64,000 nt of DNA from contig CM065325.1 in assembly GCA_033032175.1 (NCBI GenBank), positions 5,050,930 to 5,114,929 on the forward strand. The letters are read 5' to 3'. The notes beneath the pieces are model-generated. The model was not told the DNA's origin and did no database searches. It worked only from the letters and a program-made list of their open reading frames with translations. Source of the stretch: Saturnia japonica. Its lineage: Eukaryota > Arthropoda > Insecta > Lepidoptera > Saturniidae. This document shows, one piece after another, positions 1-11,200 of this stretch. The first letter of the stretch is position 1. Every line of letters begins with the position of its first letter. Both the position numbers and the translations under genes were made by a program.

Positions 1-553
1 CGGCCCACTTATCCCCCCTCGCTGTGTAGTCCCGGGCTAGTACCGCGTCACCTACCCGGAAGTGTCTATTGGAACCGGTAGCGCGTGCTACTTGCTGCTC
101 TTGCTTGGCGCGTACCGCGGCCGCTCGGTCCGGCCGCAACGCATCAAGCCGGCTACGTAGTCGCCGTCCCTGTAATGCCATTACTGGTGACACTCCCGTA
201 GTCGCGTGTTCACAGTTCCGGTATTGGAAAAGGAATTTACTTAGGGCGATGTTAACATCGTCATTTTCATAAATTGCCCTTTTTATGGCCTTTTTTACAG
301 TTTTAACTGCATTTTCAGCTGCACCGTTACCCTGAGGCCTGTACGGAGCCGAAGTTGTATGTTTAATACAATTATTATTTAAATATAATTTAAATTCCTG
401 AGATAAAAAAGGTGGACCGTTATCTGTCACCAATTGCGATGGTAGTCCATAACGTGCAAAAATATTCCGTAACACTTTAATTGTTGCGCAAGCGTTTGTA
501 CTCCTCATGGGTACCGCTTCAATCCATTTTGAGTGCGCGTCTACTAAAATCCA
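1..553 (-). pseudogene. Ty3/gypsy integrase fragment
   Basis: Read on the minus strand, one open frame runs from about 553 to the window edge. It carries the integrase catalytic core: the first Asp in VDAHSKW, the second in LVTDNGPPF, and the Glu in NGAAENAVK, with the usual PYRPQGNGAAEN context. The following 100 residues match the basic integrase C-terminal region (FRVGDAVLARDY). This is the DNA-joining enzyme of a Ty3/gypsy LTR retrotransposon. The frame is intact here, but the upstream part of pol is missing because the sequence is fused to a hAT relic near 541-555. The element may continue beyond the left window edge. Family assignment is confident; whether the left part is intact cannot be seen. 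Confidence 0.85.
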
Positions 554-1027
554 AATTTGAAGACGTAGAGTTGTGCGATTTCTACAAAAAATACATAGAA
601 GAAGACAATTTTCCGCAGCTTAGAAAATTCGCAAGAAGATTGATTTGTGCGTTTGGCAGTACTTATAAATGCGAACAGTTCTTTTCATTGATGAAAGTTA
701 ATAAATCAACACATCCTACAAGACTGACTGACGATAATTTGGAATTTTTTTTTACGTCTTTGTATCAGTGGAATTAATCCAAATATCGATGGATTAGTTT
801 CCCAATTTCAAGGTCGTGTCTCATTGATTTCGGTGTATTTTATTTTCGTAGTTTGTAACAATTGCAAATTTAACGATTTAATTATAATGTACCACTTTTT
901 TAAATTTCATTTTGTTATTTTAATAATTTGTACTATAAAAACATTGTCGTATTATTTCATGTCTAATATCTATAGCATTTGCACGCTAAAGTTTGGCCCT
1001 CGACATGTCAAAGGTTGCCCATACCTG
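535..1027 (+). pseudogene. hAT transposase C-terminal relic with 3' end
   Basis: The frame from about 535 to 777 encodes the C-terminal dimerisation region of a hAT transposase of the GTF2IRD2/ZBED-like type, shown by CAFGSTYKCEQFFSLMKVNK and a following RLTDDNLEF. The family continues with an NPNIDGLVSQFQGRVS-like stretch. That stretch is present but in another frame after the stop at 775-777, so the copy is frameshifted. The sequence up to 1027 ends in GGTTGCCCATACCTG, which read in reverse resembles a hAT terminal repeat (CAGG...GGGCAA). The 5' half is absent. Its junction with the gypsy integrase shares a short stretch at 541-553. Confidence 0.75.
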
Positions 1028-1053
1028 CTCTACCGTTTGTGTAATGGGTTGTG

Positions 1054-1400
1054 TTCCGAGGAAACTGTTCGGTATGGTACCAGCGGCTACTTTCTACCAA
1101 CGCACCACTCGCCATCGGTAGGGAGTTCGTCTTCACACTTTGGACCCTAAATGGTCGCGGATAGTCCGGTTTCAGAGGAATATTTTTACGCGAACGTTCC
1201 TTTTGTGGAATAAGCTCCCTAGTGCTGATGTTTTCCCAGGGGACTAGAGTATGGAGTTGTTCAAAAATGCGGTAAATAGGTTTTCAAAGGGGCGACAACG
1301 CGCATGTGATACATATGTGTATGCGTCCATAGGCTGCGGTGACCGCTTACCATCAGGCGAACCGCATGCTTGTTTTCCACAAGCTTGGTATAAAAAAGGT
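1054..1400 (+). pseudogene. LINE ORF2 C-terminal relic and 3' tail
   Basis: A plus-strand frame from about 1065 to 1310, interrupted by stops, carries the typical C-terminus of a non-LTR retrotransposon ORF2. Visible pieces are VRFQRNIFTRTF, LWNKLPSADVFPGD and FKNAVNRFSKGRQRACD. It is followed by a tail with the motif GCTTACCATCAGGCG and CCGCATGCTTGTTT. This module is widespread in lepidopteran genomes and resembles the Lep1 type. The copy is dead. Confidence 0.65.
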
Positions 1401-1665
1401 AGATAGAGGTAGGGCACAGGGAAATTTCTTTGGAGATTTGTCTCTACTTGGAAGAATCCGACTAGTGGAATACCGTACAGAACATCGCAGCCAAATAACC
1501 TAGTGTTATGTTCCTTCGGTAAGTAGGGTTTCCAGAGCTCTTTGGGGTAGGGGGTTCAAGGTCTGCAACGCACTAGTGATACCTACATGCATCAATAGGC
1601 TACGGTATCTGCTTACCATCAGGCGGGCCGTATGCTTGTTTGCCACCTTTGTTCTATAAAAAAGG
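1400..1665 (+). repeat. second LINE/Lep1-like tail copy
   Basis: The stretch begins with GGGCACAGGGAAATTTCTTT, a piece also seen inverted near 30790-30825 and again near 56085-56110. It ends with the same CTTACCATCAGGCGGGCCG and GCTTGTTTGCCACC module as the copy just upstream. It is a diverged, non-coding remnant of the same repeat family. Confidence 0.5.
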
Positions 1666-1814
1666 CACTGGAACTCCGTCATAAAACAATGTAACCTTGC
1701 CGTGTTTGGGTTTCACTCTACCTACAAGTGATTTTAATGATAATATTCGAGTCGTGTATTGTGTGTGCCCTTGATTGTCAGAAGACAGATTTTATAGCCC
1801 CGTTACTTCGTTAA

Positions 1815-1990
1815 CTATCTATCGTAGTGTGGTCGACGTGTTAATTTGTTGGCGTCCATATCTGACAACATTAGCCTTCCAAGCTTTGATGCACCAGTTA
1901 CTATCTTTTAACCTGAAACCAATTGTTTCGTCATCAAATTTTACGTACACAGCTTCCGGTAGCTCCTCACCCTCCCGTTGACCTCTTCTT
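1815..1990 (-). pseudogene. possible PIF1-like helicase fragment
   Basis: A minus-strand frame of about 58 codons includes EGEELPEAVYVKFDDETIG. This resembles the segment before the last helicase motifs in PIF1-type helicases, including those of Helitrons (LP..V.V.FDD..VGR). The frame stops at once and nothing else of a helicase is visible, so this is a short relic at best. A chance match is possible. Confidence 0.3.
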
Positions 1991-2227
1991 AAAACCGGCT
2001 AATTTTTTTTTTTATTATGCCCATTTCTCCGTGGGTCCTTCAGGGTCGGAAATCTTAACATCGCTGGGGATTTTACGCCCATTTTTATCAATGATAGAAA
2101 AGCACCAGATTTATTGACGTCTTTAGGAATTACGCTTTTTTTTTCACAAAAACAAAACCGACTCCAAAATACTACTTTAAATGAAAAACTAATATTATAC
2201 GACGGTCAGTCATTGGCATGGGTGCCA

Positions 2228-2304
2228 ATCACCCTCAGACAGCCATCACTCTCGAACAGCCGTCACCCTCGGACAGCCATCACCCTCGGACAGCCATCAC
2301 ACTC
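2228..2304 (+). repeat. 17-bp tandem repeat, 4.5 copies
   Basis: The unit ATCACCCTCGGACAGCC is repeated at 2228, 2245, 2262 and 2279, followed by a half unit at 2296-2304. Copies differ at one to three positions. No gene is associated with it. Confidence 0.9.
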
Positions 2305-2769
2305 ATTTCCTATGAAAAAAGAAAATAGTCAGCTATGGTCGAGAGCAAAGACAACGCAGTTCTATCCCACTTCTGAAATGTAATAGAAATATAACCCCAG
2401 GTGTAATAAAGCAGAAACAGCATAACGTCTCTATACTTTTATTCCTTCTACCAAACTGCCCTTGGCTCGTTTCAACAATCCTTTAAATTATCATTCTAGT
2501 TTATGAAAACTATGCACAGATGGCGTGCTTCCGCAACAATATAATTCAAACCGGAAATCTTTTTATATTTAATAAGTTTTGTATGAAGACAACATAAGTA
2601 AGTAACTAGGCAAAAAATAAAAAAGGTCCCTTACAGAACCTAGAAAAGTACTTGAGTGATAAATAAATAAATAAATATGAGGAGACAATTTCACACACGG
2701 CCATTTAATTCCAAACTAAGCAGTGTGCTAAGCAAGCAAGTGATGTGCATGTGTGAAATGCAATGTCTT

Positions 2770-2951
2770 GTTCATTGATGCTCCGCTCCAATTGGCCGTA
2801 GCGTGATGTTAAATATCCTATAGCCTTCTTCGATAAATAGGCTATTCAACAAAGAATATTTTTTCCATTCGAATAAGTAGTTCCTGAAATTAGCGCGTTC
2901 CACCAAACAAACAATCAAAGAAACTCTTCAGCTTTATAATATTAGTATAGA
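2770..2951 (-). mobile_element. Helitron-like repeat, family A, truncated
   Basis: Read in reverse the repeat starts TCTATACTAATATTATAAAG and continues with GAGTTTCTTTGATTGTTTG. It corresponds to the element at 25803-26047. The 5' end with its TC is at 2951; the 3' part is missing. Helitron assignment rests on the TC start here and the CTAG end of the complete copy. Confidence 0.65.
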
Positions 2952-3329
2952 TCCATTGACTTATTCATAAATATAAACTGGAAGCATACATTTTCCTACA
3001 CGAACTTCCTAAAGAGTTTTATCAAGGGAGACACAATCTTGTTGGGATACTGAATTCGTTCTAAGACAGGACACTATATTCACTTGATAATGACAGTAAT
3101 GGTTTTCAATAATGAGGACTAGTTGGCAAGTTAGTAAGAAGAATTGTGATTGAATACCTACTGTCACAAAAAAAATAGATCCATCAAGAAAAAATCGACA
3201 GGGTAAAAAAAATCTATTGTTCAATAATTTATTCTTTTTGATAAAAAATTAATTTATATAATAAAAAAAACGATTAATAATCTATTTTTTTAAAAGACAA
3301 TTTTTTTTGACATCCCTAGCTAACACACT

Positions 3330-3525
3330 GATATTCGTTAAAAACGGTGCCTAATGTAGTGCTTCTTTTCTCATTGCTTGCTTACTGTGCTACCAACCCA
3401 TGCAGTTTTCATACGAAGCCCGACGTGTATAATGATTAATGATGTTTTGACTCACCGCGCGGATCGTGAATCGCGTGCCTACTATTTGACTAATAATTAG
3501 TAACCTATTAATCTGTATTAGTGCT
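3330..3525 (-). repeat. fragment of the 18-kb hAT-like element
   Basis: In reverse this stretch matches 18120-18430: AGGCACGCGATTCACGATCCG, ACACGTCGGGCTTCGTATGA, CAGTAAGCAAGCAAT and the start of the 123-bp unit (AGGCACCGTTTTTAACGAATA). It is a second, truncated copy of the hAT-like family described at 18025-19785. Confidence 0.75.
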
Positions 3526-3895
3526 GAGTCGTTTCGGTTTTTTCGTAAAACGAAACGAAACGCTTTTTAAAGTGAAACTTTTATTAGATCGTCTCAAACT
3601 TTTTGGTCTGTGTGTTGAAACCGCTTTTTTTCTTAAGTTCGAGAACAAACTGTACCTACTGAAAAAACGAATATTTCACGTTTAACCAAAAACCAGTTTT
3701 TAATCGTTCCTTCGTTTTCGTTTTTATTTTACAACCAAATTTGTATTGTATATCATTGGCAATAAGATTAATTGTAGCTTATTCGTTCCTTCAAATTTAA
3801 AGTACTTTCTTATAACGGTTTACTGTTAATTTAATTATAGACCTTAAAGAAATAATTATACATCTGTTCTATCATAAAATGGTCTCGTTCGTTTT
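3526..3895. other. AT-rich intergenic stretch
   Basis: No coding exon is visible. A short inverted repeat (GTTTCGGTTTTTTCG...ACGAAACGAAAC) lies at about 3533-3562. The rest is AT-rich sequence upstream of POLR3F. Confidence 0.6.
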
Positions 3896-3985
3896 TTTTT
3901 TTTTAGATCTGACTACACTGTTAGCCTTATGGGCCCTGAAGCCGCTGCGGCTCCTGCGGCTTTTACAGTTTCACCGGACTTGGGT
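3896..3985 (-). mobile_element. very short poly(A) retroposon copy 1
   Basis: In reverse this 90-bp insertion starts at AAGTCCGGTGAAACTG and ends in AGTGTAGTCAGATCT plus a poly(A) run. It is flanked by the 11-bp duplication TCGTTCGTTTT at 3885-3895 and 3986-3996, which shows target-primed insertion. It is the 3' tail of the Jockey-type LINE seen at 15878-16870 and sits about 270 bp upstream of the POLR3F start codon. Confidence 0.8.
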
Positions 3986-4120
3986 TCGTTCGTTTTGAAA
4001 CTTGTTTTTGTTAAATAGAGAAACAGTTCGTTCGTTTTTCATAGAAGAACTGGTCATTAAAACCGTTTCTGAACAAAACGCCCAGTGCTAATCTATATTC
4101 GTTTATCATTATTTAATAGT

Positions 4121-4191
4121 CCGTGGCATAGACCCGCTAGGAGTAATAGTGTTCTGTGGCATAGACCAATAACCAGAGGGTCCGTGGCGTG
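4121..4191 (+). promoter_or_regulatory. repeated CCGTGGCATAGACC motif upstream of POLR3F
   Basis: CCGTGGCATAGACC at 4121-4134 recurs with one mismatch at 4154-4167, and CCGTGGCGTG recurs at 4182-4191, within 70-140 bp of the POLR3F start codon. No TATA box is obvious. The spacing suggests a promoter element or a local duplication; a function is only inferred. Confidence 0.35.
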
Positions 4192-4256
4192 CATGTGGCG
4201 CGTATCCCTGTACCTATTACAAATATATTCGTTACACCTCTAGTACAGGTGTGAAA

Positions 4257-7200
4257 ATGTCTTCGAACAAGTCAGATGATATAAAAGAAAAAATATTAAA
4301 CATAGCAAGAAAAAATCCAAAAGGCATATCAGTTAAAGATATAAATTCAGCTATTCCTGGAGTACCTCCAGTTGAATTGGTTGCAGTGATCAATGAACTA
4401 TTAAAACAAGAATGTTTTGATCTATTCAATCAAGGTGGTTCGTTAATATACAGGTAACTTAGAAAAACAGTACTACATATAACATAGGTATACAAAAAAA
4501 AATTTTTTTTTCTTTTTTTAATAGTGAACCATATTTTGTGTTCAATCTGAAAATTTTAATGTTATCTTTAACTGCAATAAAATAAATATTCGGTTTTATA
4601 AAATTATATTTATTATATTATTAGATTAAAGACTCAAACTAGTAAACAAGCTGTAAAAGGAGCAGATAATGAAGAGAAAGTGGTATATAACTTAATAGAA
4701 GAGGCTGGGAACAAAGGTATATGGATTAGAGATATTAGATTTCGCTCAAATCTAGCCAACACACAGTTAACAAAAGTGCTAAAAAGTCTAGAAGGAAAGA
4801 AAGTTATAAAAGCTGTGAAATGTGTTAATGTAAGTATACAATTAAAACTATAAAAGTAATATAATATCTAGTACTAAACAGTAGACATAGGTAACATCGA
4901 GCTACTCAGTTTACTGTTCTGCATTGTGGGCTGAAAATCAGCTTTCATAGACTTAGGGGTTTAAATTTTCAGCCCATAGTGTACTCCGGATGTGTTAACA
5001 CAATAATGTTTGCACATAGCCGGCATAGCCTACTTTAGTGTAGAGAGCCGACTATGGCCAAGTGCAGCACTGGTCGGTCGACACATACATTTCTCTAAAT
5101 CGCTTACCTCTTATACCATTTTGCTGCACCATGGATGCAAATTTGAGTTAACTAAATATACTGGTGCAGTAAGCTGCTCTTGAAGTTATTGAGTTGGTGC
5201 AAGAAATTTTGCAGAGTTACCTATGTTTACTAAGCAGGTCCTATTCATATAATATCAAATGTTCAGTTTTGATTAGTGCTAGCTTCTATATATATTTTAT
5301 ACATAGTATAAAATGAAGTCACTTCCCACTGTCTGGCGCCTATGTAAGCTTAGATCTTTTAAAATAACAACAAATTTTAATGTTTGTTTTTACTAACATT
5401 TAGAGAATTTTTTACAGAAGGTTTATTTAAACAATACTCTCCAATTAAGTTTTTGTATAATAGAGAAAATTCAATGATTTATAATCAAGTCATCAAAAAA
5501 TTATTTTCAGTCGCTTTCATGGCTTCAGCTGGCTAAACCTTTTGAGACACATCAAAATAATATACTAAAAATTTGTTGGTCTTCAAAAAGCCTAGTGAAA
5601 AGTCCGCAATGGCATATGTATATCTCCTAAGGTTGACTCACAGTAGCCATTGTTTCGTTAACCTAATAATTATAAATATTACAGTTATATCTGTAGCTAT
5701 TTTCTCCAATTCTATATTAATCTTTATATAGATGAATTTGTTAGTTAACTTGGCCTTTTAATGTAGATTAATATTATCCTTTATCGTTTTCCATTTCAAT
5801 GAATACCCTAGAAAATATCACTAACTGAAAATTACGCACAACCAAAGAAATCACTCTCAGCAAAACGGTCGCAGTTGGTTACTACCACTAGGCTTCATTA
5901 GCCTAGTGCCTCATGGCAGTTATGAAGTTTGAACTATCAATATTTAAAGCAATAAACTCTAAATCAGGCTTTTTTAAACATAAAATACACATCTTTGTAA
6001 ATAGTACCCCTGCAGATGTTGGGGCGGGTCACTAGCAAAAATATTATAATTTATAATGCCCATGCCAAGAATTTTTCAAATTATCAAAATTAAAACTCAA
6101 TTGATTTTCAGGCTTCCAAGAAAAAGGTGTATATGCTTTATAATTTGGAACCAGACAGGTCCATAACGGGTGGGGCTTGGTACCAAGATCAAGACTTCGA
6201 ATCTGAGTTTGTAGATGTACTAAATGTTCAGTGCCTACGTTTCTTAAATCAGAGAGCTGAGAATATTAAAAACAATCCACAAGGTCCCATAATTGGTAGG
6301 ACACAATCGTATGCAACAGCTGCTGAAGTATTAAAATATATAACAGATTTAGGAATTAGTAAGGCAAGTTAAAAATTATTTCTACTAATTGGCTTTCTAC
6401 AAATTTATTTCTAAGTATTATAAAGTAAATTGTAGGGATTGGAACATTAAATCCATAATATTTTGTTGGTTACAACTTGGAAGTTTTTCCAACCCCATTA
6501 GGGATTTGGAGTAATGATAGATAGTAGTGTTTTCCATTTATCACAATAACAGTGATGTATTATAATTATTTAATTCTATGTAAGGCGCCACCTCCACAAG
6601 CGAGTAACAACTCTATGAACGTGTCTTTGCAAGGCGATACTATTGCTGTGATGTGATGAGGAAATGTCAATGAATTGCTGCAAAACTCGCTAAGATTCGT
6701 TGTGGTCACAAGGGGCGTTCCGTCATCTGTCGCGACGATACGCAAGCGGAAGAATAGTAGTCTCCTGGAGATGACCAGAAGATAGCAGTGACGGACTACT
6801 GGCGATACACTCGGATGTGGCGGTGGCGCCTAATGCAAAAAGTACTTGATATATATTTAACCCTTAAATATACCTATGAATATATATATATAGTGATGTA
6901 CTTCAAAATCAATTTTTTTGTAAAAAAAATTCAACCTTGACAATATTTGCGCTTTTACCATTAAATTTTTTTTTATGTAAGATCATTCCTTGTCCAAGTA
7001 TTAAATAACTGAATACTTTACTATAATTAATATTTCAAAGTAAGACATTAGCAATGAAACTTTTTTGTTATCCTGCTGTATATTTCAACAATTTTAAAAC
7101 TAATCAACATTTAATGTTTTTATTATACATGTTTGAATTAAATTGCAGCTGTAAGTTCTCAAAATTTGAAATAAATTTAAAACACAGATGAAAGCTAAAA

Positions 7201-7483
7201 TCTTTAATAAATAATTGAGTTAGTTTTTATAACTATTTTACAGGTTCAGCTCGATGTTGAAGATGTTATCACAATACTGAATACATTAGTGTATGATGGT
7301 AAAGCCGAGAGCAGTGTGTACCCTGACGGAAGTAAAGTTTATAGGTCTGTAGAATCATTAATACCAGCCCCGGGACTTGTACAATTGCCATGTGGTGTAT
7401 GTCCATTAATACATAAATGTAGTTCCACTGGACTTATTACACCTCAAGTGTGTACTTACATGACCGAGTGGTTAGAAATATAA
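4257..7483 (+). CDS. POLR3F: RNA polymerase III subunit RPC6 (POLR3F)
   Basis: This gene encodes the winged-helix subunit of the Pol III RPC3/RPC6/RPC7 trimer, which helps open promoters of tRNA and 5S rRNA genes in the nucleus. I see four exons: 4257-4453, 4625-4829, 6112-6363 and 7244-7483, together 297 codons (the human protein has about 316). The first ATG at 4257 is used. Winged-helix segments occupy roughly residues 1-70 and 70-140. The family block ASKKKVYMLYNLEPDRS opens exon 3, followed by GGAWYQDQDFESEFV. Near the C-terminus Cys268, Cys271, Cys277 and Cys288 match the RPC39 iron-sulfur cluster ligands, before the family ending YMTEWLE. Introns 1 and 2 are GT-AG. Intron 3 appears to begin with GC (AAG|GCAAGT), because only that junction keeps the conserved ISK-V-L-EDV reading. 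The gene is convergent with OPA3. Confidence 0.95.
4830..6111 (+). other. POLR3F intron 2
   Basis: The intron is bounded by GTAAGT and TTTTCAG. It contains a small inverted repeat, GTGGGCTGAAAATCAG with TTTTCAGCCCATAG, at about 4926-4980, which could form a hairpin. No mobile element was identified with confidence. Confidence 0.6.
6584..6830. mobile_element. 247-bp MITE with TAA target duplication
   Basis: The element lies in POLR3F intron 3. It starts GGCGCCACCTCCACAAGCG and ends in the inverted counterpart GGATGTGGCGGTGGCGCC. It is flanked by TAA at 6581-6583 and 6831-6833. A 3-bp TWA duplication with short inverted ends fits a PIF/Harbinger-type miniature element. There is no coding capacity. 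It is GC-rich against a very AT-rich intron. Confidence 0.8.
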
Positions 7484-8290
7484 AATTTGAAAATATGTAT
7501 GTACTTTTATGAATTAGCTCATAAGAAGTAAAAGCTAAAAATGTTATCAAACTCTCCTTTTCGCCACAATTTTTTACAATATAACCCGTATTGAGGACAT
7601 TTACAAAAAATTAATGCATAAAACTTTTTATACTACCTTTAAATGGCTTATGTCTACATTAAAAATGGGCCTTATAAAAGGCATTGCATTGTATTGATGC
7701 ATAATAGTACAAACTTGCATACAACAAACAAAATTTATCCATTTGAATAAATAATGTGTTAAAATGCCATTTTAAAATGATTTTAAGCACTTGTGCAGAT
7801 CTACCTGTGTTTATCCATTAACCTATATATGTGTCAATATAAATACATTAAATCTCGGAACTGATTCAGATATCATTATACTTTCCTGTTTAAAAATATG
7901 ATATTATGTTTTGAAGCCCAATTTCAATGTCAAATTTTGTGATCACATATTATAGATTACACTTTCAAAGATATAATTATATTATATGCAACAAAAAGAA
8001 TTCTGAAATATCTGTACAATTAAAGGAGTAAAAGAAAGAAGACATGTTAAAATACTTTTAAATAAATTGAAAATGCTAATTGCAACATTAAATGTATTTA
8101 TGGTTATGTGTTTAAATGGTTTTATTATATTTCCTTATCACTACAGCAATCTCACATGAATTGCTTTAAAAGTTTTGTCATTATATGATTCTAATAACTA
8201 TATTGCAACATGAAACTTATTAATTACACATAATAACATCATGATTCAACACAAGCACTATTAAGTATTTACAGTATAATTTGCTAATGT
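7484..8290. other. POLR3F/OPA3 convergent 3' region
   Basis: This 0.8-kb AT-rich interval lies between the two stop codons and must hold both 3' UTRs. A candidate plus-strand poly(A) signal AATAAA lies near 7746-7751. No other gene is visible. Confidence 0.6.
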
Positions 8291-11200
8291 TCAAAATAAA
8301 CTTCGAAAATTATTTTCCAAGTTATGCAAAGCTGTTGAAAGAACAGCCGGTTGACATTTCTGAGCTTTGAATGTTTCCTGAATCACATTAGTTTGTATTT
8401 TTTCACTTTCCTTAGGAAACATAAAACTAACAGCATCCATTTGTATGTAATTAAGAGATTTCAAAATTATACCCTTATTTGGGTATGGAGTTGCAGGTCT
8501 ATCATCGAATTCATATGATAGGTTCTGAGGTGGTTGGGTTATTGAGTCACTGGAAGGTGGTGTACTTTGAGGTTTATTAAGTGGTGTTTGGCTTGGAGTT
8601 TTCTCACCAACTGGAAATAAAGGTTTTAAAAATGTATTTTCGATAACTAATAAATACCAGATCTTATTATAATTTTATTTCAATAATTTATTTTATAGCC
8701 TATAACAATAAAAAATAAAAAAGTAATTCTTTAATCTAATCAAAGAAATAGAACTATATTAAGGCAATATTTTATAAAATATAAAAATATTATTGAAATG
8801 GTATTATTTGTACAGAATAAATAAATTAGGAATATTAAACTTTATAAATAATACACACTTATAGAATGGATGAGCCTTTCCATTTCTCGCAACTGTGTCT
8901 CTTGTTTTTGGACTGTGAAATAAAGGTCAGTTATTGTGTTGGTAAAGTGTTTCATTTCCTCTTCTCTCTTGGTTTCTTTTGCTGTTTCCTTCTTACTCTG
9001 TCTATAAAATAAATTTCATTTAAAAAATTACAATCTTTTTAGAAAATTCATATATTGTTTTGTTAATGAGATTAAAATTTAGCCTTTTCTGCATTTATAG
9101 TTCATTTCTTATAATTAATTACAAATTAACAAGGGCCGGCTTCCTTTACCAGCACAAAATATTAAACAACATCAAGGACTAGCTTCCTCTTCCAGCGCCA
9201 AGATATATCTAATATATTATGATAAATGATTTCATTGTTTGGTTACATTATTTATAAAATCTTCATTATTATATAACTAACAATTAATATTTGATAATAT
9301 TATGATTGAGATGACATACTTTTTTCTACCAATACTACTATTTAATTTTGGTTAATTGAAGATAATAATTATATGAATTGTTTAATTGAAAAAAGGGAAT
9401 GTAATGTGGAGATGTGGATTGGGTTTGCTACAATAAATATTGTTCTGAAGCGCCTACAAGTTTTCTTGGTAACCACCATCTTGCAGAATCGATGCCTATT
9501 GCAATACAAACAAAATTATTAACAAAAAACTTATCATGTATTGATGAAAATAAAAAGAACAATGAAATTAAGATAAATACTAGCTGTGCCCGCGGCTCCG
9601 CTCGCATGGACTACAGATTGCCGTCTACTCTGTGGTGATCTCGCTTGCATCCACGGAGGTCACCCGCTGGCGCGGGGCGGCGCTCGCCGGTTATTTTAAA
9701 GATAAAAATGTTATTATTTTATTCGCGCGGAACCCTAATTCATTTTCGAAAATAATAGTAGTCCAAGTTCCTCCATATAACATCAGCTATCTACCAGTGA
9801 AAGTCCGGTCAAAATCGGTCCAACGAAATAGACAAAAATTTTAAAAAAATATTTTTTTGTTTTATATGTACCATACAAACTTTCATATGCATTTAGTAAA
9901 AACCTTTTAACATTACAATGAAACTTCATTTCAATTTTAATTTATTTGTATAGATTAAGTATACCTGAAATACAAACTTTAAATTACAAATTGTATTAAT
10001 TTTCTTTTATTAATCATTTTGTTTTTCAGTTTCTCTATTTGATTTAGATTACTCTAAAACTTAAAACAAATACAAATCTAACTTTCAACTATAATTTTAG
10101 CTACATAAACACATTTGAGAATATTTCAATGTTATTAAACATAGTAATATTTCATTTAAAATAATAATTCACAAATTAACCCTACCTCTAAATACCTACT
10201 TTTAAAGATTATCAATAAAAGTTTGGGTTGGACTTTAGATTAGCTATCACTGAATTTGTTGAAGTGAAGGAGTGGGGGAGGTGAAAAAAGGCAGAGGTAA
10301 TGGCAAGTGTAGGAAAAAGTGCAGAAACAAGTGATTTAAAAAAAAAAAAAAAAAATATTTTGAGGCATGCTATCTAGGACTTGTAAGAATTTTCAATGGA
10401 TAATTATTTCATCATGGATCATAGTTCAAACCTTTTTTTATGTGTAGAAACCCGTCATAAGTCCACACTAGCCAGGGGGGACAAGTGGTTATGTGAGACT
10501 CCTATTCACTAAAACTCCACGGTGTACCATCCGCTGCCTTGATGGGTCGACGCGGGTCCGTTGGTAGCATTCTACCACGTCACCCCGGCCTACAGGAGAA
10601 TTCGCTACAACCTTAACCACACACTTGGCAGTGTGAAGTCCACTCTCACCACCGCGGTCAATGCGCGGCGAAGCCCAACAATTATGCTGGCTCCAGGGGG
10701 CGGTCCGCACCGACGCCCGTGAAACAGGATAGCCTCGGTTTTACCGACGGCCACCCTGAGGCCCAGCATCCCCATGCGCTTGATCTAGAGGGCCATGCTC
10801 TCCGTAGTCAGACGCGCAACTTCAGGCCAATTTGTCCCTGGGCTATGACTAGGGTATCATTCATGTAGTAGAAGATGCTCACTTCCAGCGCCGCGGAGCA
10901 CCCAGCCGTAGCCTACATTCCACAGGAGCGGCCCCATACCCGACCCCTGTGGAACCTCGCACCTAACTTGACACTGTCTACGAAGGCCACTTCCCTGTTC
11001 TTGAGGTAGTCCTTAAAAGCTGCCGCAGGTATGGAGGCACTCCGTAATACAGGAGCGCCTCCCGTAAGACACCGATCAAACAGTTCCCGAATCTTTTCGC
11101 CTAGATACTTTAAGGCCAACCCTAATACCTGACCCGGAACCCCGTCTGGGTTAGGCGTCGATGTACTCCGTCACCAACCCCATCTTTGCATCCGTGATAA

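Noticed and set aside
6354..6364. Use of the GT at 6359 as the POLR3F intron 3 donor
   Set aside because: It would change the phase and give a stop codon within the first codons of exon 4, while the GC donor keeps the conserved protein.
7289..7483. Independent 64-codon gene
   Set aside because: It is the body of POLR3F exon 4 and starts in frame after the intron acceptor at 7243.
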